Assembly (NCBI GenBank): GCA_964526475.1
Contig: CAZGKF010000034.1
Coordinates: forward strand, 1 to 40,947
Length of the DNA: 40,947 nucleotides
Direction of reading: 5' to 3'
Origin: CAYVTV01 sp964526475
GTDB lineage: Bacteria; Bacteroidota; Bacteroidia; Bacteroidales; GCA-2748055
In this document: positions 1 through 8,376 of the stretch, piece after piece
Position numbering within the stretch: the first letter of the stretch is position 1
Layout: every line of letters begins with the position of its first letter
Position numbers and translations under genes: made by a program
Notes under the pieces: generated by a model
Told to the model about the DNA's origin: nothing
The model's database searches: none
Seen by the model: only the letters and a program-made list of their open reading frames with translations

Positions 1-4
1 GTTG

Positions 5-116
5 GAAACCTGACAGCGTCGAACTATGAAAAACAACCTGCCACCAATTCAACGCGGTCAGCGAGCAAGACCCTCCTTGGCTGCAGCTTCGGATGCTGAA
101 ACCTGACAGCGTCGAA
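5..116. repeat. 19-bp direct repeat pair at the window edge
   Basis: The 19-mer gaaacctgacagcgtcgaa occurs at 5-23 and again, identical, at 98-116. The second copy abuts the stop codon of the pabB gene (117-119 on the complementary strand). The 74 bases between the copies show no reading frame I recognise. The repeat may continue beyond the window. It is probably a dispersed intergenic repeat of this genome rather than a gene. Confidence 0.6.
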
Positions 117-1073
117 TTACAACCCCACATACACCTTATCAACCATCTCCGCGTATTCCAGGTTTGCATCACTCATCACGGTAATCCCACCACCGCTCTT
201 GAAATACAACCTGCCGTCTCTCTTTTCCATAAACCTGATCATTACCCCGGAATCAATCTGTGTGCCATTATCAAACCCAAATACCCCGCTATAAAACCCC
301 CTGGCATGGTTTTCAGATTCTTTAATAATCTCTACGGTCCTTTTTTTCGGAGCTCCGGTAACAGATCCTGCGGGAAGAAGCCTTCTGAAAATTTCGCCGG
401 GCCGGTCTTTCATCTCTCCGCTTAAATTTCCCCGTATTTCCGAACTCACCTGCAACAAGTCTTTATCACTGGTAACAAGTCTTTCAATATACCTGTATCT
501 CTCCACCCTTACATTCTCCGCAACCTTACTGAGATCGTTGCGCAGCAGGTCTGTAATTGTGGCATGCTCTGCCATCTCCTTAATATCATTTAAAATGACC
601 TCATATGCGTTTTCTGCTGAGGCATCAATGGTTCCCTTCATAGGAAAGGTAGCTATTTCTCCATTATTAACAGTAATAAATGTCTCCGGCGAAAAGACCA
701 CAAAACGATCCTTGTAAAACAGTTTGTATTTGGCTTTGCTAATCAAAAAAATTTCCCAAAGGCTTCTATCCGCCTCCACGGGAGTTTCAAAAGTAAGGTT
801 AACAAGGTAGGTGTTACCTGCCTTAAGATGTTCCAGCACCAGCTTATATGATTCCTGGTAGATATTAAAATCAATGGGAAACTTTTTTAGCTTTAAAGTT
901 GAATCTGAAGGAGGTGATTTTTCCTTTATATTGGACATGCCGTTGATATCAAAATAAATATCCTCACCGGCGACTTCTGTAAGCGGCAGAACAACAGGAG
1001 TGACTATGTCAAAGTCGATAACAAAAAGATAAGGAATTTTTTCCTGCCGGTATTTATCCATTAACTCCAACAT
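117..1073 (-). CDS. pabB: Aminodeoxychorismate synthase component I (PabB, short form)
   Basis: The 318-residue product belongs to the chorismate-binding family and most likely converts chorismate plus ammonia into 4-amino-4-deoxychorismate for folate synthesis in the cytoplasm. The PMKGT motif at residues 144-148 carries the lysine typical of PabB, and PAGSVTGAPK lies at 234-243. Glutamates near the C terminus (AEMVDK, about 308-313) fit the metal site. It lacks the N-terminal domain of anthranilate synthase and of long PabB, and about 320 residues is usual for the short Bacteroidota form. An in-frame TGA lies just upstream of the ATG, so the start cannot be extended. No pabA or pabC is visible, although a partner could lie beyond the window edge. 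It sits 126 bp downstream of kbl and may have its own promoter. Confidence 0.9.
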   Translation of the reverse strand: MLELMDKYRQEKIPYLFVIDFDIVTPVVLPLTEVAGEDIYFDINGMSNIKEKSPPSDSTLKLKKFPIDFNIYQESYKLVLEHLKAGNTYLVNLTFETPVEADRSLWEIFLISKAKYKLFYKDRFVVFSPETFITVNNGEIATFPMKGTIDASAENAYEVILNDIKEMAEHATITDLLRNDLSKVAENVRVERYRYIERLVTSDKDLLQVSSEIRGNLSGEMKDRPGEIFRRLLPAGSVTGAPKKRTVEIIKESENHARGFYSGVFGFDNGTQIDSGVMIRFMEKRDGRLYFKSGGGITVMSDANLEYAEMVDKVYVGL

Positions 1074-1199
1074 AATTCATTACCTCTCCATTTCTAATAA
1101 GATTTTGAGCTATATTCTACTGAAAATAATTCCTCGTTCCCCAAATTCACCAATAATTTGCTTTACCGTTTCCTCCATACAGAAGTGGGTGAGGCGCAC

Positions 1200-2387
1200 C
1201 TATACAACCCCTAGCTCCTTCCCAACCTTAACAAATGCTTCCACTGCCTTATCCAGTTGTGCCATCTCATGTGCAGCAGAAAGCTGCACCCTTATCCTTG
1301 CCTGATCTTTCGGAACCACAGGGTAATAGAACCCTGTTACATAGATCCCTTCCTCAAGCAATTTAGCTGCCATATCCTGGGATAGTTTTGCATCATACAA
1401 CATGACAGCGCAAATAGCTGATTTAGAGGGCTTTATATCAAAACCCGCACTTATCATCTTAGTTATAAAATATTCAGTATTTCTGTGCAGTCTTTCCTGA
1501 AGCTCGCTCGTCTCACTCATCATCTCAAGCATTCGTATCCCTGCATTTACCACAGCCGGTGGTAAGGAATTTGAAAAAAGGTAAGGACGGGAACGCTGCC
1601 TGAGTATCTCTATTATTTCTTTCCTTCCTGTGGTAAACCCACCTATAGCCCCTCCAAAAGCCTTTCCAAGGGTTCCTGTAATAATGTCCACCTGTCCGCG
1701 AATATTGAAAAGTTCCGTAACTCCCCTACCGGTTGCTCCAACAACACCAGCTGAATGGCATTCATCCACCATTACAAGTGCATCGTATTTCTCAGCAAGT
1801 TTACATATCTGATCCACCGGGGCTACATTGCCGTCCATAGAAAATACCCCGTCAGTGACAATAATCCGGAAACGCTGTGCCAATGCCTTTTGTAGCTGTT
1901 CTTCCAAATCCGCCATGTCGGCTGTTTTGTATCTGTATCGCTGAGCTTTGGATAATCTTACTCCATCAATGATGGAGGCATGGTTCAGAGTATCAGAAAT
2001 AATTGCGTCCTCTTCTCCCAGCAAGGGTTCAAAAACGCCTCCGTTTGCATCGAAACATGCGGCATAAAGTATTGTATCTTCAGTTCCAAAAAATTCTGCA
2101 ATTTTTTTTTCCAGTTTCAGGTGAAGATCAGTAGTGCCACAGATAAATCTTACCGACGACATGCCATAACCATACGTATCGAGAGCTTCTTTAGCGGCCT
2201 TAATCAGTTCGGGATGGCCGGAAAGACCAAGGTAATTATTGGCACAGAAATTCAATACTTCCTGTCCTGTATCCAACTTAATTACCGCACCCTGCGAAGA
2301 AACGATTATCCTCTCCTTTTTAAAAAGTCCAGCATGGCGAATATCATTTAACTCATTTGTGAGATGTTCTTTTATGTTTACTGTCAT
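1200..2387 (-). CDS. kbl: Glycine C-acetyltransferase (2-amino-3-ketobutyrate CoA ligase)
   Basis: This PLP enzyme of the alpha-oxoamine synthase family cleaves 2-amino-3-ketobutyrate with CoA to glycine and acetyl-CoA. The 395-residue length is normal for Kbl. Visible landmarks are CFDANGG (111-117), FSMDGNVAP (182-190), the PLP-contacting DECHSAG (208-214) and the Schiff-base lysine K242 in TGTLGKAFGG. It follows the threonine dehydrogenase gene by 12 bp on the same strand, so the two enzymes of threonine-to-glycine catabolism are almost certainly co-transcribed. A related enzyme such as serine palmitoyltransferase or BioF is less likely given this partner. Confidence 0.95.
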   Translation of the reverse strand: MTVNIKEHLTNELNDIRHAGLFKKERIIVSSQGAVIKLDTGQEVLNFCANNYLGLSGHPELIKAAKEALDTYGYGMSSVRFICGTTDLHLKLEKKIAEFFGTEDTILYAACFDANGGVFEPLLGEEDAIISDTLNHASIIDGVRLSKAQRYRYKTADMADLEEQLQKALAQRFRIIVTDGVFSMDGNVAPVDQICKLAEKYDALVMVDECHSAGVVGATGRGVTELFNIRGQVDIITGTLGKAFGGAIGGFTTGRKEIIEILRQRSRPYLFSNSLPPAVVNAGIRMLEMMSETSELQERLHRNTEYFITKMISAGFDIKPSKSAICAVMLYDAKLSQDMAAKLLEEGIYVTGFYYPVVPKDQARIRVQLSAAHEMAQLDKAVEAFVKVGKELGVV

Positions 2388-2399
2388 ATGCGCAAATTT

Positions 2400-3362
2400 T
2401 TATTTCTTAACAAGTTTGAATTTTTTTCCTATCTCTTCCAACATTAGAAGTGTTATTTCCTTCAGTCCATTTTCGAATGAAAAACCCCAGTCGTGCTGTG
2501 CAGTGCTGTCATCAATACTTTGAGGCCAGCTGTCAGCAATAGCCTGACGAAAATCAGGCTTATAAATAATCTCGAATTCTGGTATATGTTTCTTTATTTC
2601 CAGGTAGATTTCCTGTGGGGTTACGCTAATACCCCCAATGTTATAACTATTGTGAATAGTCAGTTTTGTTCTGTCAGCTTCCATCAGTTCGATAGTAGCT
2701 TTAATGGCATCCGGCATAAACAGCATTGGAAGAGCAGTATTTTCAGAGAGAAAACACTCATATGAACCTTTACGCACAGCATCATAATAAATCTCTACGG
2801 CATAATCTGTTGTTCCCCCTCCTGCTTCAGTTTTATAACTAATAAGTCCAGGGTACCGAAGACTCCTTATATCCAAGCCATACCTTGCATGATAATAGTC
2901 ACACCATCTTTCTCCTGCCAGCTTTGAAACGCCATAAACTGTAACAGGTTCCATTATTGTAAGTTGTGGAGCATTATTACGTGGAGTAGTCGGACCAAAT
3001 ACAGCAATTGAACTGGGCCAGAAAACTTTTTTTACTTCTTCTACCATCTTTGCTATTTCAAGAACATTCATCAGACTGTTCATGTTAATATGCCATGCCT
3101 GTGTAGGAAGTTTTTCTGCATTTCCGGAAAGAACAGCTGCAAGATGATAAATCTGGTTAATTTTATTTCGTATGATGAAATGTATAAGCTGTTTATCGTC
3201 CATAACATCCAAAACCTGGAATGGCCCTCCCTGCATTATATCGGGAGAAGAATGCTTAATGTCGGTTGCATACACATTTTCTCCGCCAAATATTTTTCTC
3301 AGTTCAATCACAAGTTCGCTGCCTATCTGACCTGCAGCGCCAATAACCAGAATTCTGTCCAT
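2400..3362 (-). CDS. tdh: L-threonine 3-dehydrogenase, SDR (epimerase-like) type
   Basis: The 320-residue protein is an extended short-chain dehydrogenase that oxidises threonine to 2-amino-3-ketobutyrate with NAD+. The dinucleotide motif GAAGQIG is at residues 8-14, the catalytic serine region WPSSIAVFG at 115-123, and the YxxxK pair at Y143/K147. The match is to the epimerase-like TDH known from Bacteroidota, archaea and animals, not to the zinc alcohol-dehydrogenase type of E. coli. The function call rests mainly on the adjacent kbl, 12 bp downstream. It is the first gene of the pair, and TATTTTCG on the minus strand about 30 bp upstream is a weak -7 candidate. Confidence 0.92.
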   Translation of the reverse strand: MDRILVIGAAGQIGSELVIELRKIFGGENVYATDIKHSSPDIMQGGPFQVLDVMDDKQLIHFIIRNKINQIYHLAAVLSGNAEKLPTQAWHINMNSLMNVLEIAKMVEEVKKVFWPSSIAVFGPTTPRNNAPQLTIMEPVTVYGVSKLAGERWCDYYHARYGLDIRSLRYPGLISYKTEAGGGTTDYAVEIYYDAVRKGSYECFLSENTALPMLFMPDAIKATIELMEADRTKLTIHNSYNIGGISVTPQEIYLEIKKHIPEFEIIYKPDFRQAIADSWPQSIDDSTAQHDWGFSFENGLKEITLLMLEEIGKKFKLVKK

Positions 3363-3588
3363 AATTAGGAAGGTATTGTTTTACAGAACGAAAATAGAGT
3401 TTTTTAAAATTATATAAAAAATGATTAAGAGCATATGAAGGATAAGAATAATTATAAAAAACAAAATGAAGCTTTTTATTGATTATCCTCGTGGCAAGCC
3501 TCAAGAAATCATTGATACGGAAATTATCCAAATATATCTCGAATACCCCGCCTCAAGTTACGGAATGCGCTCACCGAATTCCATATAA

Positions 3589-4418
3589 CATTTCTCTTGG
3601 AAGCTAAGATTTTTTTTCAATATCTTTAATGCCTCTTTATTAATTATGCACAGCTTTCTTTTGAATTCTTTCATCATGATGCCATCTCTTACGGATATAG
3701 CAAATGGGCTGATCCCGGGAATACCCGATTCATCGGATCTGAGTGACAGTGGGGGAGCTCTTTTGGTTACAGCAAGTATGGTTGGTACTACTGTTGCTTC
3801 TATCATATTCATCATCAGATCAATACTTGTAAAGGAAGAAGGATGGAAAATACAGGATTTAAAAATCCAGAAGCGCGATGCAGCCATTAGTGCATCCCTG
3901 ATGTTCATCCTAAGCGCTGCGGTAATGGCCTCTGCAGCAGGAACTTTATATCTTAACGGAATCGCCCTGAATAATGCTTCCGAAATGGTCAGTTTACCTG
4001 AATCTATTGCAGGAAAAACAGCTGTCGCAATTTTTGTTATCGGGATCACCGCTGCTGGTATCTCATCCCAATTCCCTAATATTCTTGTAGTTCCATGGAT
4101 ATTAAGAGATTATAGTTACGATCCAGGAAATCTACGTCAGAAAAAATACCGGATAATAGCTTTCTTCATGGCTTTACTGGGACTTGTTGTTCCGGTTTTC
4201 AAAGGAAGCCCTGATTTTGTTATCTGGCATCACAGGCATTTAGTGCGATTGTGCTGCCTGCAACAGTAATATGTATTTTTTATCTGACTTCCAAAAAATC
4301 AATTATGGGCGTACATGCTAATAATTTATGGGATAAAATCATTTTGGTTTTGATTACTATATTCTCAACTTTTATGGGATCAGTAGGTATCAGAGGATTT
4401 ATAAGTGATCTTTTTTAA
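3589..4418 (+). pseudogene. Remnant of an NRAMP-family divalent metal transporter
   Basis: From about 3676 the translation follows the second half of NRAMP-type transporters: a GLIPGIPD loop, MVGTTVASI in the next helix, ILVKEEGW, ASAAGTLY, GISSQFPN, then PVFKGSP. At about 4225 the frame breaks. The homologous reading resumes one frame over as ASQAFSAIVLPAT at 4227 and runs to a TAA at 4416-4418, which fits loss of one base. The first helices, with the metal-binding DPGN motif, are absent: an in-frame TAA at 3586-3588 precedes the surviving part and the sequence before it is unlike NRAMP. The gene is therefore both 5'-truncated and frameshifted. The surviving helix has MVGTT where classical NRAMP has MPH, so the parent may have been a divergent branch with different metal choice. 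Confidence 0.85.
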
Positions 4419-4442
4419 ACGGTAAGCTAATCACATATTTTT

Positions 4443-4450
4443 TACCTTTG
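4443..4450 (+). promoter_or_regulatory. Candidate -7 box (TAnnTTTG) for gltX
   Basis: TACCTTTG matches the Bacteroidota -7 consensus TAnnTTTG and lies 17 bp before the gltX ATG at 4468. No convincing TTTG -33 box sits at the usual distance, so confidence is moderate. Transcription from here would give a very short leader. Confidence 0.45.
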
Positions 4451-4467
4451 TTAAAAAAAATAATCAT

Positions 4468-5991
4468 ATGTCACAAGTCAGGGTGAGATTTGCTCCAAGT
4501 CCTACAGGTCCCTTGCATATCGGAGGCTTAAGGACTGCTCTTTTTAATTATCTTTTTGCCAGACAAAATAAAGGTGCTTTCATACTCCGCATCGAAGATA
4601 CAGACCAGACGCGCTTAATTCCGGGTGCTGAAGAATATATCATCGAATCTCTCAAATGGTGTGGGCTGATCCCGGACGAAGGAGTTACATTTGGCGGAAA
4701 TTACGGACCTTATCGTCAATCCGAACGCAAAGATATTTATCGTAAATACGCCGATATTCTGGTTGAAAGAGATCATGCCTATTACGCTTTTGACACACCC
4801 GAAGAACTGGAGTATATACGTAAAGAATATGAACTAAAAAAAGATACTTTTACCTATGATTCCAGGATCAGGATGTCACTGAAAAATTCTCTTACCCTGA
4901 ATGATTGTGAAGTAAAAAATCTTATAAACCTTGGAATTCCCTATGTTGTAAGGTTCAAATTTTCTGAGAATAAGGATATTGGAATGCATGACCTTATCAG
5001 GGGGGATATAGTGGTGAATTCATCCACTCTTGACGATAAGGTTCTTTTTAAATCCGATGGTATGCCTACCTATCACCTTGCCAACGTTGTAGATGACCAC
5101 CTCATGGAAATAAGCCATGTTATAAGAGGAGAAGAATGGCTCCCCTCACTACCATTGCACTTATCGATGTTCAAAGCTTTCGGATGGCAGGAATCAATGC
5201 CCCGGTATGCGCACCTGCCACTTATATTAAAACCCGATGGTAAAGGAAAACTTAGTAAAAGAGATGGCGATAAGGGAGGATTCCCGGTATTCCCACTTTC
5301 ATGGAAAGACCCCGGATCCGGTGAGGTATCCCCCGGTTATCGTGAATCCGGTTACTTCCCTGAAGCATGCCTGAACATACTGGCTTTCCTTGGTTGGAAT
5401 CCGGGATCGGAACAGGAACTGTTTTCACTCGAAGAACTTATAAATTCCTTTTCTCTGGAAAAAACAGGTAAATCCGGTTCAAAATTCAATCCGGAAAAAG
5501 CCAGATGGTTTAACCATCAGTATCTGCAGAAAAAAAGTACAGAGGAACTGACGTCATTATTTATAAAAGTCCTGGAAGAAAAAATGATTAAATGCGAAAC
5601 CGTATTTGTTGAAAAAGTATTACTTTTGGTTAGGGAAAGAGCCTTTTTTATCAAGGATTTATGGGATCATTCCCACTTTTTTTTCCTGCCACCAGAAGAG
5701 TACGATGAGGCAGTAGTGAAAAAAAGGTGGAATTCAGAAAGTCCGGAATTGTTATTAAAACTGCTGTCTGTATTGCATTCAGTAAAACCGTTTGACGCGA
5801 ACCTTATTGAAACAGAAGTAAAAACCTGGGTGGAGAAAGAAAACATTTCTTCCGGAATACTAATGGTCGCCTGGAGACTTGCACTGGTTGGTGCATCAAA
5901 AGGGCCGGCAATCTTTGATATCACTTCTTTGCTGGGATTTGATGAGGTGGAAAGGAGAATAAAAAAAGCCATTAACGAAATAAAAACCTAA
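4468..5991 (+). CDS. gltX: Glutamate--tRNA ligase
   Basis: Class I aminoacyl-tRNA synthetase that charges tRNA-Glu in the cytoplasm. The 507 residues contain the HIGH-type signature PSPTGPLHIGG (10-20), a GEEW motif in the catalytic core and the KMSKS-type loop KLSKRDG at about 261-267. The C-terminal third is the helical anticodon-binding domain. Length is as expected for bacterial GluRS with the usual Bacteroidota insertions. It heads a short plus-strand cluster: its TAA shares one base with the next gene's ATG (TAATG at 5989-5993), which suggests coupled translation. Confidence 0.97.
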   Translation: MSQVRVRFAPSPTGPLHIGGLRTALFNYLFARQNKGAFILRIEDTDQTRLIPGAEEYIIESLKWCGLIPDEGVTFGGNYGPYRQSERKDIYRKYADILVERDHAYYAFDTPEELEYIRKEYELKKDTFTYDSRIRMSLKNSLTLNDCEVKNLINLGIPYVVRFKFSENKDIGMHDLIRGDIVVNSSTLDDKVLFKSDGMPTYHLANVVDDHLMEISHVIRGEEWLPSLPLHLSMFKAFGWQESMPRYAHLPLILKPDGKGKLSKRDGDKGGFPVFPLSWKDPGSGEVSPGYRESGYFPEACLNILAFLGWNPGSEQELFSLEELINSFSLEKTGKSGSKFNPEKARWFNHQYLQKKSTEELTSLFIKVLEEKMIKCETVFVEKVLLLVRERAFFIKDLWDHSHFFFLPPEEYDEAVVKKRWNSESPELLLKLLSVLHSVKPFDANLIETEVKTWVEKENISSGILMVAWRLALVGASKGPAIFDITSLLGFDEVERRIKKAINEIKT

Positions 5992-6671
5992 TGAACCTTT
6001 TTCCTTCAGAAGAAGATTTTATTGATGTCCATACGCATAACACAGAAACACAGTTACATGTTTACAACATCCTAAATGTGTTCCTGACCGATTTTCCTGA
6101 TATTCCTTCAACAAGACCTTTGTCAATCGGGTTACATCCCTGGCATATCGATCAGGAAAGCCATGCATTAATAGAATCCACACTTCATGAAGCTGCATCC
6201 CTTTCATATGTCATTGCTATAGGAGAAACCGGACTTGACAAAGTTGTTAGAATTCCCCTTGCCCGGCAAATAGAAATTTTCAAAAAACATATTATTATCT
6301 CTGAAGAAGTTAAAAAACCTTTGATTATTCATTGCGTTAAGGCATACCAGGAACTCATGGGTATAAAAAAGTCTGTTAAGCCTTCCATGCCATGGATCCT
6401 GCATGGTTACCACGGAAGCGAGGAATTAATATCAGATCTTCTAAAACAGGAATTTTACTTTTCCATGAACGAATGGATTATAAAAAACCCTGATAAAGCA
6501 AAAAGCATAATTGAAAGAATTCCAATGGATTTTCTATTATTGGAAACTGATGAATATCAGGCAAATATATCTGATATCTATTTTTTAACTTCTATTCTGA
6601 AAAAAATGGAGCTTAATGATCTGAAGATTGCCATAGCCAAGAATTTCTATTCTGCTTTCCTGAAGAAATAG
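5991..6671 (+). CDS. TatD-family metal-dependent hydrolase
   Basis: The product is 226 residues, shorter than the roughly 260 of E. coli TatD. The amidohydrolase metal site is visible: DVHTHN with H14 and H16, GET at 78-80, IHC at 113-115, HGYHG at 138-142 and the final aspartate in LLLETDE (D187). Members of this family are deoxyribonucleases/phosphoesterases, and the substrate here is unknown. SIGLHPWH (45-52) is typical of the short Bacteroidota subgroup. It overlaps gltX by one base and is followed 2 bp later by tcdA, so the three genes are probably one transcript. Confidence 0.88.
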   Translation: MNLFPSEEDFIDVHTHNTETQLHVYNILNVFLTDFPDIPSTRPLSIGLHPWHIDQESHALIESTLHEAASLSYVIAIGETGLDKVVRIPLARQIEIFKKHIIISEEVKKPLIIHCVKAYQELMGIKKSVKPSMPWILHGYHGSEELISDLLKQEFYFSMNEWIIKNPDKAKSIIERIPMDFLLLETDEYQANISDIYFLTSILKKMELNDLKIAIAKNFYSAFLKK

Positions 6672-6673
6672 TT

Positions 6674-7399
6674 ATGAATATTCCCGACTGGCAAAGCAGA
6701 ACCAGGTTATTACTTGGAGAGGAATCATTGAGAAAGCTTAAAGAATCTCATGTTCTGGTAGCCGGCCTTGGAGGGGTTGGGGCATATACCGCAGAATTAC
6801 TATGCAGGGCAGGAGTTGGCAGGATGACAATTGCCGATAAAGATAAGATACAGTCATCGAACCGAAACCGTCAGCTGATTGCCCTGAAAAGTAATGAAGG
6901 ACAAGACAAAGTAAAGCTCATGGGTGAAAGACTAATGGATATAAACCCAAATCTCATACTTCATTCTGTAAATGAACTTCTTAAGGATAAGGGAGTAGAA
7001 GGGATTCTCAATACAAGGTTTCATTATGTGGTGGACGCTATTGATACCCTCTCACCTAAAATAACCCTCATCTCTAAAAGCCTTGAAAAGGCCTATCCTC
7101 TTGTAAGTTCAATGGGATCAGGAGGAAAACTTGATCCAATGCAGGTAAAAGTTGCAGATATTTCTGAATCGTATAACTGCAGACTGGCATATAATATAAG
7201 AAAGCAACTGCACAACTTGGGAATAAGAGATGGTTTCAAAGTTGTATTTTCAACTGAAAAAGTATCAAAACAAGCGATCGAACATGGAAGTGATGAAAGC
7301 TTTAAAAAATCAACAGTAGGCACAATTTCCTATATTCCGCCTCTTTTTGGCTGCATACTGGCATCCGTAGTTATACGGGATCTGATCGGGATAAATTAA
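6674..7399 (+). CDS. tcdA: tRNA threonylcarbamoyladenosine dehydratase (ThiF/E1-like)
   Basis: The 241-residue protein has the E1-like adenylating fold. GLGGVG is at residues 31-36, D55 follows the second strand, and the arginine finger region SNRNRQ is at 62-67. TcdA uses ATP to cyclise the t6A base at position 37 of ANN-decoding tRNAs to ct6A. Length and order of motifs fit TcdA rather than MoeB/ThiF, which also carry zinc-binding CxxC pairs not seen here. It is the third gene of the gltX cluster. Location next to a tRNA synthetase is consistent with a translation role but not proof. Confidence 0.88.
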   Translation: MNIPDWQSRTRLLLGEESLRKLKESHVLVAGLGGVGAYTAELLCRAGVGRMTIADKDKIQSSNRNRQLIALKSNEGQDKVKLMGERLMDINPNLILHSVNELLKDKGVEGILNTRFHYVVDAIDTLSPKITLISKSLEKAYPLVSSMGSGGKLDPMQVKVADISESYNCRLAYNIRKQLHNLGIRDGFKVVFSTEKVSKQAIEHGSDESFKKSTVGTISYIPPLFGCILASVVIRDLIGIN

Positions 7400-7502
7400 A
7401 GATTCTTATGAAATACAGGTAAAAAGACAAAACCGGGGCTGGATAAGTAATAATAAACTCTTAAAATACTCCCTGATAATAAGTATTTTTCGTACTTTTT
7501 AT

Positions 7503-7510
7503 TAATTTTG
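7503..7510 (+). promoter_or_regulatory. Candidate -7 box for the outer-membrane barrel gene
   Basis: TAATTTTG fits TAnnTTTG exactly and ends 21 bp before the ATG at 7532, at the end of a 132-bp gap after tcdA. A clear -33 box is not visible. Confidence 0.45.
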
Positions 7511-7531
7511 CTTAAATAAAAACCTTTCATT

Positions 7532-8176
7532 ATGAGAAAAATATTCATACTGCTGGTGTTGGCTTTAGTTTTTTCCAGTTCAATATCAGCACAGTTTATA
7601 AAATTCGGCGTAAAAACCGGGGGTAACTTCAGTCAGTTAAAATTTGATGAAATAAAAGATATCTCTACCGGAGGCAGTGAATATTCATTGTCAGAAGATG
7701 AAAACTTCATGGGGTTTCATATTGGAGTCATGACAAGAATAAAAATTTTCAATGCATTCCTTCAACCGGAATTATATTTCAATACTTCAGGCGGGAAAGT
7801 ATTGATAGAAGAGGCAGATGCAGGGATAACGAAAGAATATGTTAAGAACATAAAGTATAATAAAATTGATGTACCTGTCCTTGTGGGGGGAAAACTCAAC
7901 TTTCTGAGATTATATGCCGGACCGGTTGCCTCTGTTATACTTTCATCAGATTCCCGGCTTGACGAGATCATTCCGGAAATGGAAACCCTTTCTAAAGGTG
8001 CTTCTATTGGATTTCAGGCAGGAACCGGGTTTGATCTTTTTAAAACCCTCACTTTTGATTTCAGGTATGAAGGGGGATTAAGTAAACTTGGAGATAAATT
8101 GTCAATCGGGAACCAGAATTTCGCATTCGATTCCAGGGCAAGTAAATTTATGCTTAGTCTTGGTTTTTTCTTTTAA
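7532..8176 (+). CDS. PorT-like outer-membrane beta-barrel protein
   Basis: The 214-residue protein starts with a Sec signal peptide (MRKIFILLVLALVFSSSISA, cleavage before QF) and continues as alternating-hydrophobicity strands typical of an eight-strand barrel, such as IKFGVKTGGNFSQL at the start and KFMLSLGFFF at the end. The terminal phenylalanine is the usual barrel-assembly signal. It belongs with the 'outer membrane protein beta-barrel'/PorT families that are abundant in Bacteroidota. Cargo or function is not deducible. It stands alone behind its own candidate promoter. Confidence 0.8.
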   Translation: MRKIFILLVLALVFSSSISAQFIKFGVKTGGNFSQLKFDEIKDISTGGSEYSLSEDENFMGFHIGVMTRIKIFNAFLQPELYFNTSGGKVLIEEADAGITKEYVKNIKYNKIDVPVLVGGKLNFLRLYAGPVASVILSSDSRLDEIIPEMETLSKGASIGFQAGTGFDLFKTLTFDFRYEGGLSKLGDKLSIGNQNFAFDSRASKFMLSLGFFF

Positions 8177-8320
8177 AAAAATAAGAACTTTCGACTGTCT
8201 GCAGGTCAAATTACTGAAAAAACAGGTCTTGATAAAAAGAATGTGGATAAAGCTATGAAAAAACTCAAAAATGACGGGAAAATAGTCTCTTCCAAAAATT
8301 CTTATTGGGAACCAAAATAG
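8177..8320 (+). pseudogene. C-terminal remnant of a winged-helix DNA-binding protein
   Basis: Directly after the barrel gene one frame stays open to a TAG at 8318-8320 and reads AGQITEKTGLDKKNVDKAMK (from 8201), then KLKNDGKIVSS and YWEPK. This is the recognition-helix and wing pattern of small winged-helix regulators of the type that ends in SPKRCYWEP. No start codon exists in this frame: the stop of the barrel gene's reading lies at 8174-8176 and there is no ATG before the domain. The N-terminal helix is also missing. I read it as the tail of a roughly 70-residue regulator whose front was lost. It converges on the 4Fe-4S gene at 8377. Confidence 0.65.
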
Positions 8321-8376
8321 ATTTATTCAGGAAAAACCTTACATCCTAATACTATTTTTTTCATTAATGGAACTTA

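Noticed and set aside
1110..1199. 29 in-frame codons directly after the kbl TAG stop, reading from GTG to a second TAG
   Set aside because: Kbl is already full length at 395 residues, I recognise no family in the extension, and a 29-codon open run is expected by chance. Neither readthrough nor a separate gene is supported.
3466..3588. 40-codon open frame just upstream of and in frame with the NRAMP remnant
   Set aside because: It is hydrophilic and unlike NRAMP helices, ends in TAA and has no recognisable family.
3558..4049. 163-codon minus-strand frame opposite the NRAMP remnant
   Set aside because: It is a shadow of the plus-strand membrane protein reading, with no family resemblance of its own.
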